In this document: piece by piece, positions 23,562-35,726 of the stretch
Layout: each line of letters begins with the position of its first letter
Numbering within the stretch: the first letter of the stretch is position 1
Translations under genes and position numbers: made by a program
The notes under the pieces: generated by a model
Told to the model about the DNA's origin: nothing
Databases searched by the model: none
Seen by the model: the letters and a program-made list of their open reading frames with translations, nothing else
NCBI GenBank assembly: GCA_029531795.1
Contig: JAPEIS010000007.1
Coordinates: 1,178,001-1,242,000 of the forward strand
Length of the DNA: 64,000 nt
From: Sclerotinia nivalis
Taxonomy: Eukaryota; Ascomycota; Leotiomycetes; Helotiales; Sclerotiniaceae
Direction: 5' to 3'

Positions 23562-25422
23562 CATTATCAGTGGTCGTTTTCTGTTGCACAGATCACCCCT
23601 GGGTCGAATTCTACAGCTGCAACTCAAATGCACAAATAAGTCAGTCTTTGCAGTACGGCTCATGCAGAGCAAGACCATCATCATGCACACCACGGGCCAC
23701 ACAGCATAAAAGTCTTGAGTTTCTCTCATTGTTTGTCATTATTATGCTTCTCCACACCAAATTTTGGCGTCCAGTTTGTGATTTGACGGACAAATTGGAA
23801 GTTACATGATGCTTTCCGCTTCCTCTTCGGACGATTGTGGTAAACACATGGCAATTTTAACTCTCTCAAAAAGCGAGATCTCGACTTTTCATGTCAGCGA
23901 TCTTCCCTGCATATCAGGTTACACAAAGTAATCAGCTCTTACGACAGCAGTCTGGGGCATATTACTATAGGGCCAATTATATCCTTGCCTTGACAATCAT
24001 TGCATCTCACAATTAAATCCATTTGTCAACTTTGGCTCTGATGAGTTGAGTTGAGCCTCGGTTTAGACCCGATCCTGAGTATACCCTTGTGGTTGGATGG
24101 ATTGATTTGAATCCCCTGTGGACTTAAGCAAGAACGCGCGGTGTCATCTAATATGAGGTATCACGTAGGCATATGATTCAGGGGCAAAACTCATGCTGGA
24201 TATCCTACAACGATCATTTCAAAATGTTCGTTGCTTCTTCAAACGTCTACTCAAGCACCGTGACGAAATGGCACGGGTTCTGAGTTACCGAGAACTTCAA
24301 ATTGCTACCCAAACTATCTATTCATTCCACAGAGTATTTATCAAACAATTCACCGATGATCTTGGATTCTAGCTTATAATTCTACTGCCACCGTTCAACC
24401 GCTGACATATGTTGCCGCCCAATGGCCAGTGCCACGACTTTAGAAATCGAAGGTTCTAACGAGGAGAAGAGACAAACCGATGGTAGGTGCGTGTCCATGG
24501 TGTGCCAAGACAACGGTAAATCGAAATTGGATTTTGGTAATGGGAATCAAGAAATGCAAAGCCCTGCAAGGTACATGCCGGTACTCAAGCTGCCGCAGTG
24601 AAACACATTCACAGACATCCACAATAGAATTTTATGAAGGTTCTTCTAAATTCTAACAACGGGGAAGAGTTCGAGCCTGTGCCAACTACCTACTCCACAT
24701 CAAATTATGGGTTGATAGCTCTCTTAAACGCAGTTTCTTGTCTCCATTTAACCTGCAAGTATTGAGGTGGTTACAGTTCCATCAACGTTTCCGAGACAAT
24801 CTGCGCAGATCCAGCCCCTTTTAAAGCGAAGGATTACAGAACGAATCATGGTATCGGTATTCCAAAAGATTTTCCATCCTAATCTGAGTCCAAATATATG
24901 ACTTTGGTAACCTCAATATGCTATAGAAGACGACTAGAAGACAAAGGATGAATCAACAGAAATGCTCAATCAGGAACGAGTCGTCTTCCTGTCTCGGATT
25001 ATTTCTGAACTGAACTAGAAATAAACCAGGGCTATGGAAAGTCTAACACATTGACAAATCACATTGATTGCAAGTCAAATGGAAATGAGTACAATATTCA
25101 CAAGTTTATTACCGTGCTGATTAAATGTCTGTCGGGGTGTCGAGCCTCAAAGCATTCATGTCTGAAAGATAGGGCGCTCCATCTTACGGGCACCTGAGAA
25201 TAGGACCGGATGGATTAGCGATCCAAGGATGAGATAGTTATCATCTTAACCTCAAATTTAATTGACCTCGAGCCCCAGACTTTGACAGGGACAAGGATTT
25301 TTCAATTGAAATTCCCTTCTATGTCAATCATTGGCTGTTGTCATTTCGTAATTTCATTACTCTTCTGGTGATGAAATTATTGTAGGGGAGAAAGAAAAGC
25401 TCGAGGGTTTCGCTTAGAGTGA

Positions 25423-25737
25423 TCCATCGTCCTGGATATCTATCAAAGTGTATACATCACAGCAAACCAAATTGGCGCCGACCAACTTTGCATAGATGTC
25501 AAAAAGTTCCTTGCAGCTGTCGAAACTCTAGATCGCTACGGGATCGTCCATCAAGGGTACTTGCCGAGGGCCGTTTGCACGGTCCAACCGTTAAGAATCC
25601 TTGCCATGCTCATTAGGGGCCAACACCCCCTCGGCCATGTCTCATTTTTCGAATTGTCAAAGACAAACTTCTTCTCGAGCGTCTGGCTTTCTGTAGCCCG
25701 TTCGAATTCCCGCCCAGCTCTCCTTTCTTCCCATTAA
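25423..25737 (+). other. Coding-like island without start codon
   Basis: A frame of about 104 codons between TGA at 25420 and TAA at 25735 reads DIYQSVYITANQIGADQLCI and DVKKFLAAVETLDRYGIVH, with mixed, protein-like composition. No ATG lies in its first half and no family was recognised. It may be an exon of a decayed gene. Confidence 0.25.
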
Positions 25738-25853
25738 TCAGTAGGTAATTTCTAATTATGAAACCCATATGACAGCATGAATTGTGTAATCTTACAACTT
25801 TTAGCAAGGCCGACCGACAGATACATTCAAACTAGAGTCAATCGAATTCGAAT

Positions 25854-25881
25854 ATCGAATATCGAACATCGAACATCGAAC
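25854..25881. repeat. 7-bp tandem repeat, unit ATCGAAY
   Basis: Four consecutive copies of ATCGAAT/ATCGAAC can be read, preceded by a partial copy. Confidence 0.85.
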
Positions 25882-26049
25882 ATATTTAGTTGGTAGGTAG
25901 ATTAAAAAGCTAGGGCTCAAACGCTAAATGCATCGTCTTCCGACGCACCGTTGAAGTTCTCGGAGAATTAATGTCCGAACTCATGGAAGCAAGCATTGAT
26001 TGTGTCACGACCCTAATGATATCAAGAGGTGGCGCAGCAAGTACTACGA

Positions 26050-26310
26050 TTAGTTCTGGCGTCTACCAAGACGATTGTATACTTCTCTCAACGGGCCTTC
26101 GAGTGTCTTTACAGTAACAACTTTTTCGCCTAAATTATCAAAAATGACCATGATAAATGGTATCACAGTTCGAATGATATAGACATGATTGTTCACATCC
26201 TTCTTAAATTTCTACAAGTAGATTTTCAAATACAGGAAAAAAGTCAGTAAGAGCAAAGTGGACTTACTTTCACATGTCTTCAACAAGAATTTTATATAAG
26301 TCCGATTCAC
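26050..26310 (-). pseudogene. 3' exons of an unrecognised gene or gene relic
   Basis: Two minus-strand exons join through a textbook 56-nt intron (26212-26267: GTAAGT donor, ACTGAC branch, CTTGTAG acceptor, phase 1). The joined peptide reads VNRTYIKFLLKTCEKFKKDV, then NNHVYIIRTVIPFIMVIFDN, and ends LEGPLREVYNRLGRRQN before TAA at 26050. Such clean splicing plus amphipathic, protein-like sequence argues for real ancestry. No start codon or convincing upstream exon was found; an in-frame stop appears near 26380, and TATTTCAG just before VNRT could be another acceptor. The family was not recognised. It is either the end of a gene whose 5' exons I could not define, or a relic. Confidence 0.4.
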
Positions 26311-26935
26311 CTGAAATACTTCCGGTCCACATCTGACACACTTTGGGCAAGATTTCGAAGAAATTCGTGCAAGGATTTATATGAATGTATCATTCAATTC
26401 GACCTAATAAGTACAAGCGACCCCACACCATGCCAAAAATTTGGATGTTTCGTTAGTGCGCATACTGTGGCAGTCATCTGATTTTATTATTGGAGCGACT
26501 GAGAAAAAATATGCCAAGTCTAGGGCCTCAACAGAAGACGGTTTTGATTAGATACTCATTGGGAAAAGCTACAGACACATGGATCTCATACGATTCTCGC
26601 CGCAAGTATTCCCAAAATTCAGAATCAAGTTCCATGCAGCGTGCAATCAGCAGAAATGGGAAATACTATTATCGCGTTGCGTTGCTAATGCCAGCTTCCT
26701 ATTTCTACAGGTAAAAGTCTGCAAGGTCTGCAAAAGAGTTCTTTGTGCAAAGACCTTGGCAACAACCTTGCTCCTAAGGATGGTGAAGCAATGCCATTTC
26801 AAGGTCTGACACTTGTAATGTCAGTTCTTTGTGACTCCTATCCATATGCAGTAATCACGGTCATTCTTTTGGTCAATCTCATCACCATAAATAGATTCCA
26901 TAAATCTATATTTCTCCCGGTAACGAACGAGGGTC

Positions 26936-27124
26936 AGCCCCGAAGAGGCGACGGCTTATCCGAACCTCCTCCTTGTCTTTATGAAATATTTCAAAGAAAT
27001 CATTAAGAACTACGGGCTAGAAGTTCATCCTGAAATGGTGAAGCAAGGCTTCGTGATAGCGATTGCAGCCGCAAGCTATACTTCCCAACAAATATTCAAT
27101 GCAATGCTTCCTTACTTTGTGTAA
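26936..27124 (+). pseudogene. Coding-like terminal exon or relic, unrecognised
   Basis: A 62-codon plus-strand frame reads SPEEATAYPNLLLVFMKYFK, EIIKNYGLEVHPEMVKQGFV and IAIAAASYTSQQIFNAMLPYFV before TAA at 27122. The frame has a stop at 26921, and GGTCAG just upstream could serve as an acceptor. A second-frame segment at 26740-26920 (FQGLTLVMSVLCDSYPYAVI) might be an upstream exon ending at CCG-GTAACG. No family was recognised. It faces the minus-strand relic at 26050-26310. Confidence 0.35.
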
Positions 27125-28661
27125 CCTGAAAATTCTTACACTATTTGCATAGTTGCAGATTCTGCAGACAAATTCCAATATCTATATCTGAAAGCCATAG
27201 TGCCTGGCTTCCGGTCGTACCCGTATAGTTAGAGCCACATGATATCCTCGAGGGCTCATGATGCTCCTGAAATTGGCTTCGGATTACTCCTTTGAGGGCC
27301 CAATATAGGTTTCCTCGACCTCTTTGGTGCTTAGTTCGATTGAGCATTTGCTCTTAATCAATATCTCAAAGTATATCATGCTAGATAATGCATCTATCTC
27401 TGTATATAGTTATTGAGAGCATTTTTGTGTTGCTAATTGATCTTAGGAGGACCATTCGTGGCCTCGTTTTTCAATAACACTTTCCTTGAAATGTGTGTGG
27501 ATTGCCTTACCAGTGTGATATTTTGAGAAGTGCTGGCAGCAACACGGCAAGCATTCTCGCCTCGCATATACCATTAGATTGATAATTCATGCATCCTGAC
27601 ACACTAAATCACGTATTGGCCAACTATATTTAAGAATATCGAGTTTGATATCGTGCGATATACATTGCACAATGCCATGTCTCCGGTAGCAGTGGTCAGC
27701 ATCTAAAGCAGCGCTGCATATCATCAACTATACAGGTGACATGATCTGCATGCAATAAGACACCCCCAAGAGATTATTTCCATCATTCTGCCGAGTTCCA
27801 GGAAATCAACATTGTCAGCATAGAAGCACTTAATGACTCGTATGCATAGCAGGAGCTAGTATATCTGCTGTTGCTGCAGGAATTTCTCTTGCACGCATAC
27901 CTTGAAAAGGTGTCTATCAATAACTGGCTAATACCTTGTTCAATACGTGCTTCCTCACCAAACGGGTTTCGCCATGATACCTCTTCGCACGGTTGATTCA
28001 GCCCACACCAGCTAATAGGTTATCCATGGCGTTTAAATGCCTTGACGAGTCGGCTCGTGCCGAAATATCGTATGATAGATATATCGTGTACCAATATTTT
28101 TAATGTTTCAATCTCAAAATTTGGAGCTAAGTGGCCGGTTCAAACTGAATATCTACCCGAGCTAGATTACATGTTGTGAATATATGCAAATGCAAGAATT
28201 TCATGCATTCTTACTTTAAAGTCTCGCGGATGGTTCATTTTGCTATGGAGATGATGTCTCAATAGACATGATATATATAGATCTACCCCAACGTTTACCG
28301 ATGGATCCCTTCTGGTATCTAAATTATGATCAGCGCCACAAAACTCAAAGTCAAACTCAAAAATACCAAAGTCTAAATCCTATACGCATACTGTAACATT
28401 GGTCCGCAACATAAAAGTACCCCGTCATGCCAAACAAGAACAAGAAAAGAATCCCATGACCCAAAAACGGAAAGTGACGTCTTACACGTCACAAGTGCGT
28501 CGATTCTCACGTTCAACTCGGGCAATCTATGGTTGCTAGCCATGGTTTCGGGATTTTCCTGAACCCCATTCAAAATAGATTATCGTACGATGTTGAATGA
28601 GGATTCCGAAAGTCCGAGGAATGTTCTCGAAAGCTGAGGTTGGAATTGATTTTATACCGAT

Positions 28662-28727
28662 GAATCATACCTATGAATCATAACCTGTGAATCAAAGCTA
28701 CGAATCAAAGCTATGAATCAAAGCTAT
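28662..28727. repeat. 13-bp tandem repeat, five copies
   Basis: GAATCAAAGCTAY occurs three times at 28689-28727 (the last two identical), preceded by two diverged copies from 28662. Confidence 0.85.
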
Positions 28728-30954
28728 GAAATGAATCATGACTAATTTATGTGAGAGGCACGGAACCCCGGATGAGAGCCGAATCCCCAACAAACACCAG
28801 GTATATGGAATGCTAGTTTGTCTTATGTATCTGTATCCCCATGAGCAAATATATATGTTATGTACGACATGAAGACATATCCGTATCCACAGGTTCACAC
28901 CTCCGGATCATGCGCAGATGATGATGACGGAGCCAAAATATTTTTAGACCCAAGACAAGACGGAAGAAAGGAAGAAGAGAAAAAGAAGGGACCGGCGGAG
29001 CACAATCCCAAGGCTTAAAGAGGGGCGAGTAGATTATGCAGCGAGATAAGTTGACCCCCGAGCTCGAGTCTTAGACCTCCTTCCCGCGGATGCTTCCAGA
29101 ATATTAATGTTGTCAACCCTTGTTTCTCGGTACCAGAAAGTCGATGCGTGGGTTTTAGGTTTCGGATGGTCCCAGCTGATTGGCTGGATGGGTTCAGATG
29201 GATTTGCATAACGATATTGAATGGGTTTGTTGTCTTGGATTTAGATTTGGATTTGGTGGGTTTTTTTTTTCATGGCTTTTTGATTGAGATGGATGGATAG
29301 ATGGGTCAGATGTGATGGATAACGGTGGTGTGGGATATTAGGGCGTACATAGGGCGTAAGGCTGGTAAGGGGAGGGGGGAGATAGAAGGGAAAGAGAAGA
29401 ATAAAAGGAAGTTTTGAGTGTTGGTAGCAGTAGCTGTGCGTAGGTAGTGTAATATGTATGTATTGTATATAGCATGACAAGATGATAGTATGTAGTACAT
29501 AGTAACCCCGCCATTGACAAGAAAGAAACTCAAGGAGAAATTTTAATGTTTGTGTAACTCGTTGATTGCAAGTTTTGTGGGAGGGGAGGTGAGGTGAGGT
29601 GAGATTTTGTCATCATGTCCGGCGCCATGGCTCTTGGGTGGAATGGAGGATAGAAAAATCTCGACGGGGAAAGTATGCATTTTCTATGATACCATATACC
29701 ATATGAAAGCCTGAATATATGCGCAAGAATAGTTAAAAGATTCTATTAGAAAAATGAGGTGGAGGATTGGAGAAGAAGGAGTTCGTCAGAAGCTCATGGT
29801 AAGATCTTACCACTTCATAACTCAAAATTCAACCAAATATCTTTCTTGAAAGAGGCTGATAGATCTATCTCTGCATAGATACTCTAATTACTGTGATATT
29901 TCATCTCAGTGTTTGTATGCACCGATATTTTGATCCATCCTTTCCCTTTCGACCTTTATCTGCGAAGTTGATTCGATATATATCTACACATACGATGACT
30001 TCCAAATCTATCCACAACGACGATACGATGAGCATGCGTAAAGACATGGCAGATACACACACGAATAATTCTCATGGACAAGAAAGTTCAGAATAAAAAT
30101 ACACTCGTCGTCCATCCATGACGCTCATTTGCTACGACCCCCAATATGATCACAATCAACCCTTTCACCATCCACTCCCACTCCCACTTCCTCACTCGAT
30201 CAATCGCCATACATCCTTCCCATTACTTGCTCCTAACCTCAAATATCCCACCTCTCGATACACGCTGCTCCAAACATGAAACCACACCTTCCAGGTTCCC
30301 AATTAACAATACCAAGATCTTCAGCTTCTTCAATATATATAACATCAACTCGTTTTGTACAAGTAACGTTAACATTAACGTTAACCTTAACATTCGAATA
30401 TGAGATGATATGAATACATTTACATACTTCTCATGCATAACCTGACGACAACAAATGGGGAGGAAGGTGATAGATTACAAGTAGTGTTGGGTACTGGATG
30501 ACGGAACAGATTTAAGAGTGGAAGTTGGATTTGAGAATTGTTGACTCTTATTTATTTACCGTCTTTGATGGTACGATGTTATAATACTCGAAGTTAACGT
30601 TCCTCTCAGAGGAGCTATGAGGATATATCAGGCTATGTTGAGGGGTGTATATTGTGATAGCTATAGGGTTAGCTATCAATTTGCTTCGAGTTTCTATTCA
30701 TTTTGTTGTTTTTGGTAGATGGCGCGTGAGTTGGATAGGTACTTCTTTCACTCTCTCGGGGCTTTTTGCTCTCTTGAGCGATTCCTTTTGCATCTTATTC
30801 CAATCACAAATCTACACTTACAGTCTTCCTACAATCTTCCTACAATCCCTCAAAACATCGATTTTCCTCCTACTTCGCTACTCCACTATCGATTCATTCC
30901 CCTTCATCAACAAAGCACACTTACCAACTACCACAACCAGCAACCAGCAACCAA

Positions 30955-30988
30955 CCACCTACCACCTACCACCTACCACCTACCACCC
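30955..30988. repeat. 7-bp tandem repeat, unit CCACCTA
   Basis: Four perfect copies plus a partial fifth lie in a C/A-rich region that also holds AACCAGC repeats just upstream. Confidence 0.85.
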
Positions 30989-31737
30989 ACCCCAATCCCA
31001 AAAATAATCAACAACCACAAATAAAACCACACACACACCACAGTCAAAACCCCACAGCGCAACAATCTTCAACCCCGCAGGCATCAATCTCATACAATAA
31101 CAGATAGCACATTTACCATCCCATCATTACCTATCCTCAAGCTCCTCTCCTCGACCAAACTCTCCCCACAAACGAGAAACTACTTAACCGGCATCAATGT
31201 TGATGTTGATGTTGGTATTGTGGAATGAAATGGATTTCTAGTTGTTGCTTTCGACTTTCATTAGGATGGAGGAGAATTGATAGAGGGTTATTAGATGTGG
31301 AAGGAGGAGCGGGGATAACATGAGTATGATTCATATATTACCACGAAAACCCGGTCGATTTTGAGGATTTGGGGAATAGATATGTGAAATTGCTCTTCAG
31401 AGTAAAACAATTGCTTAGGCTCGAGACAAAGTCAAGGGACTGGATGAATGTCCGTGTCTTTTTGTTTTCTCTCTGGGGAATATTTTCCGTTGGGATGAAC
31501 GGAAATTGAGGATAAGATGGGTCTTCATCAGCTTATTCTGGGAATTGAGGATAGGGTTAACTCCAAATGTTAACTCTCTTCACTTTTCTCGCTTCTCCCT
31601 ATTGCCGTCATCCTTTCTCCCGTCATCTCTTCTCCTCATACACATCCCCCAAATATCTCAAATCAAACTTTCAAACTTAACCCCCCCTTGCCCCCAAAAC
31701 AACCACCTATTCAACAACCAACAATCTTTTATGCATA

Positions 31738-31773
31738 TCCAACTCCAACTCCAACTCCAATTCCAACTCCAAC
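31738..31773. repeat. (AACTCC)n hexanucleotide repeat
   Basis: Six near-perfect copies of AACTCC run in a pyrimidine-rich, C/A-rich stretch. Confidence 0.85.
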
Positions 31774-32636
31774 CATGCCCCTCAACTCCCTCCTCCTCAA
31801 CCCCAAATATCTGCGAATATACAGCCATCCACTCCATCACTCCTTCCACCCCACCTCACTCAAATCCACTCCAGTAATCATACACGCCAACCTCCTTTCC
31901 AACCTCCTTTCCAACCTTCCAATCCCTCCAATCCTACCTTGTACATACTATATACTAGGTAGGTAATGTGCATACACAATGAATAAAGAATCCTAGAAGA
32001 GAAGAGAGAACTCTCCTCACTCCTCACTCCTTACTTTCATATCTCAATCTCAACGTCCGAGATACAACGGTTACAGGCATATAACGAATCAACTCCTTGA
32101 TCCATACTCACAACCCACAACCCACAACTCACAAACGCAAACATAATTCACCATTCAATCAACCCAACATATATCATTTTCATTCAACTTTTATTTGATG
32201 AGAGATTGAGAGGAGATATCAATCAAATGCATGTTGTATGCATCATCCAGCATGCATCCATCGATACAAACACACACACACATAAATACCAACACATACA
32301 CCATACCCGATATAAAAAAATAGAAGCATCTGCGAAACCAGTATGAAAATGGAAATGTTCATCTCTAAAGTTTCTTTGAAAAAAATGCATGCATCCATAA
32401 AAACATGTAATGCGTGTCCCTTTTATCCCCAAAGCCAAAGCCAAAGCCCGAAGCAAATAAGATAAGATAGAGAAATGGCGAAAAAACGGCCAGGTAATGA
32501 AGTCCATCCATGAATTACTTTACTCCTTCCTTCCCTCGTTCCATCGTTCCCTCAGTCCATTGTTTTTCATCCAAAAAGCACCTTCAACCATTTTGATTCC
32601 ACTTCACATTTGTTACTCCATCTATTCATCCCCTCT

Positions 32637-33963
32637 TTACATAATGATAGCCGGAACATCAACATTAGCCTTGATGCTCTTATGTGGGAGAATGCTTCCT
32701 CCATTTACGTAAATCTCATCACCGATCGTAACATCATCACCAAGTACACTGACATTCTCCAAACGTGCCCATTTACCGATAGTAGAGTTCCAGCCAACGA
32801 TGGTGCTCTTAACCCAAGCGTGATCCTTGACTTTGGAGCCTTCGAGGAGGACACAACGTTGTAAACGAACACCATCACCGACAACAACATTGGGACCAAT
32901 TGTTACGTTGGGACCGATGCGACAGTTCTTGCCAATTTTGGCAGATGGGTCGATCAAGACATTACCACCGTGTACATATGGGGTATTTGGTGGAGTAAGG
33001 AGTTTGGAACCCTTTTTGGTAAGGGAGGAGAGGTAGAGACAGGTTCCAGAGAGGAAATCTTTGGGTTGCCCAACATCCATCCAGAATCCTTCCAAGTCGA
33101 AAGAGTGTAATTGACCATCTGCGCAAATGGCAGGGAAAGTCTCTTGTTCGATGGAGGTAGGGCGGAGGTCGATGCGCTTGAGGACACTTGGGTTTAAGAT
33201 GTAGATACCGGCGTTGATGCGGTTTCCGACGAATTCGACTGGCTTCTCTACGAATCGATCGATTCTGGATGGGTGATTTGGTTTATGAACAACGACACCA
33301 TATTTGGATGGTTCTTCAACCTTAGTTACGACGATGGTACCTTCATCACCGTGCTTCTTGTGAAAAGCAGCCAAGTCTGCAAAAGGATATTCACAGATGA
33401 CATCTGAGTTGAGAACGAAGAAAGGCGCATCATCTTTGCCGAGGATTTCTTCTGCGAGTTTAAGAGGACCGGCTGTGCCTAATGGTTCGGATTCGATAGA
33501 AAATGTGATTTTAACGTTGAATCTTTGTTCGTACTATAGTGCCTGCATTAACTTCTGCGGTGTAACCCATCTTTTTTTTTTTCTGGTGGTAGTGAATCAT
33601 ACCTCAGCCAAATACTTTTCCATAACCTCTGGACGATAGTTTACAGCCAAAACAATATCTGTTACTCCAGCTTCTGCCAAAGCTTCAACTTGATGTAAAA
33701 TCATGCGCTTGTTACCGAACTCGACTAAAGGTTTTGGGAGGGTAAGAGTCTAGGTATCATTGTCAGTCGATGGATGTCTTTGGGTACTCTGCAGCTTGCG
33801 CGAAGGGCGCCATATATATTTCGAATATCGTATGATGACTTTGGGGGAACGTACGAGTGGGCGTAGACGGGTGCCAAAGCCACCGACAAGAATGAGAGCT
33901 ATTTGAATATGTTAGAGATGCATTGTAAGAAGATCTGCAAATGCGGAAACACCTACCCTTCAT
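32637..33963 (-). CDS. MPG1: Mannose-1-phosphate guanylyltransferase (GDP-mannose pyrophosphorylase)
   Basis: This cytosolic enzyme makes GDP-mannose from mannose-1-phosphate and GTP, the donor for N- and O-mannosylation, cell-wall mannan and GPI anchors. Four exons encode 364 aa, the usual length: 33957-33963, 33855-33898, 33603-33749 and 32637-33533. The first exon holds only ATGAAGG. Introns are 58, 105 and 69 nt. The nucleotide-binding signature [19 protein letters not shown] lies at about residues 6-24. Also visible are [31 protein letters not shown], and a C-terminal left-handed beta-helix of hexapeptides ([20 protein letters not shown]) ending DVPAIIM. It is intact. The 3' flank borders the gene-poor region, and the promoter faces the HET gene. 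Confidence 0.96.
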
Positions 33964-35726
33964 TTTGATAGTTTGTAAGTTTTGGAATGTGTAGAAAAGT
34001 GATGTGTATTTCTAGTTCTACCCCACAATTAAAGAGGACAAGAACAAGTGTCGAGAAGATCTGGATTGAGTTGGATTTTGATCTCAACTATAGGTAATGA
34101 AGATAATGAATGTTGAGTTGTCCTTGTGAATTGGATATACTCAAGCAAGATTGGGAAAGAGAAAAGAAGAGATTGTACAATTAAAATTGATTTTATTTTT
34201 TAGATAGAAATCAAAGAATGTCTTGCTATTAAAAGATTTAGCAAAGAAGTCAGAGTTGAATAAAAAGCTCAAAGTTCTTATGTTGTATTTGAAGTTGTCT
34301 TTTTATGTTGAGTAGATGTTGTGTGTGTACAAAGTAAAATAAGGGTTTTGGGGTAGTATCAGAAGGCCACTGTGTCAAAGGTACTAAAGCTATTTTGGGG
34401 GAGCTCGGTTTCCAATTCCTCGATTAGCGTTTATAGTGTTGGAACTTGGGGGGAAAGGGGCAAGTTATTAAATTAATAAAGATAAAATTGAACTTTGAAG
34501 GATGAGTTAAAAGGAATTAATTGGATTAAAAAGTATATATCCATATATCCATCTATCCATATATCCAAATATCCAATCGAAAGAACACGCTCTCCACTCA
34601 GTTGCTTGTTCTAGTCTTTCTCAATAGTTTAAATTGAAGGCATAATCGAACGATTGAAGTTGATGATGTGTGTGGGTGTGGCTTGGTCAAATCTCGAGAT
34701 GTATATTATCATGTAAGTATCAGTACTACTACTACTACTACTATTACTGTATGCTGACGCGTTTTCTATACTTTCTATTGTTGATGTTATATGAGGAGCT
34801 GAACGATGTAAAGGTTGGCAGATGAGTGAGATGCAATAGTATAGGTACCTAGGACATCCATAGATAGGTAGTTAAGTACTCATGTGTAGTTGAAGTTAGA
34901 AAGAGGAGTGTCTGGCAAGATACTAAGATTAATAAGGCTTGGCTTGTAAGGGAACCTAGTCGACATCATTTCATTTCACACCATAACCCCCTTCATCCCC
35001 CCTTTTCGCGAACTCAAGACTGGATATCCATCTGTACCCTTTCCTCCCGTTGCATATAATCATGAGTAGTACCACCACCATACCACCAACATACAAGTCT
35101 AGCCTTACCTACAAACCCCACGCAGACTTCCCTTTCTGTATTCAAGCAGGAAATGTCGTATCAAGACCAGAGCCACTTCATACACCAACCTCGTGTCCTT
35201 CAATGGCATGAAAACACAGAACATGAAGTCGTAAGATGAACTGGTACGTGCTTCTTACGTTCATACATGATACGAGGTGGTGGAAGTCGCCGATCCAAGC
35301 TTTCATCGACCTTCGTATCAGAAAACATCACGAGATATGAAAAAATATAGTGTGGCAGTGTAAGGAAACTAACTTCACACCATCAAGACGCCACAATCCT
35401 AATCGTCGGTGGTTTGATGAGCTTGTTGCCGATCAAACATCAACAATCACATTGTGCTAATGCTGGCACTAGGTAGTCTGATGCCATCTATCTTATACTT
35501 AAGCATTATTATCTGCAGAAACCTGAAATATGATTGACATTGCCATTGTTGTTTCAAAGGAAGGTGTTGAAGGTCATATTCCAGCTTCATGTTGCAGCTT
35601 CACTATTATTCTCAAGGAAGTTTCCACAAATGATTCGGGTTACCACAGTTGGTAATCCATCAATCTTTGACCTGTGCGCTCAATGTCTATCCCCAAACAG
35701 CATACGCACGAAGCCCAAATCAACCA
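33964..35726. other. Intergenic between divergent GDP-mannose pyrophosphorylase and HET gene
   Basis: The 1.76 kb contains the promoter of the pyrophosphorylase, an ATATATCC/TATCCATA 8-mer repeat near 34534-34577 and an (ACT)n run at 34724-34746. No further gene is supported. Confidence 0.6.
34724..34746. repeat. (ACT)n trinucleotide repeat
   Basis: Seven consecutive ACT units, one with a base change. Confidence 0.85.

Larger units (their letters stand above)
18698..32636. other. Gene-poor region of about 14 kb with repeats and coding relics
   Basis: No intact gene of recognisable family was found between the velvet gene and GDP-mannose pyrophosphorylase. Short open frames are present on both strands but mostly lack family signal, clean splicing or start codons. 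The stretch holds several tandem repeats, a poly-C/poly-A tract and coding-like islands at 25.4-27.1 kb, listed separately. Base composition looks moderately AT-rich but not extreme, so strong RIP is not obvious by eye. Part next to the velvet gene may be its long promoter and leader; the part left of 32636 is 3' flank. Confidence 0.5.

Noticed and set aside
23433..23809. Several overlapping open frames on both strands with repeated HWTLDTG or SNVQCP peptides
   Set aside because: They are artefacts of the 7-bp tandem repeat, which leaves every frame open.
30645..31024. Plus-strand frames with a hydrophobic start and Pro/Thr repeat
   Set aside because: The end is only the CCACCTA repeat; the start codon is not ATG and no family was recognised.
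18698..32636. Possible transposon filling the gene-poor region
   Set aside because: No reverse transcriptase, transposase, long terminal repeats or terminal inverted repeats were recognised; decayed copies cannot be excluded by eye.
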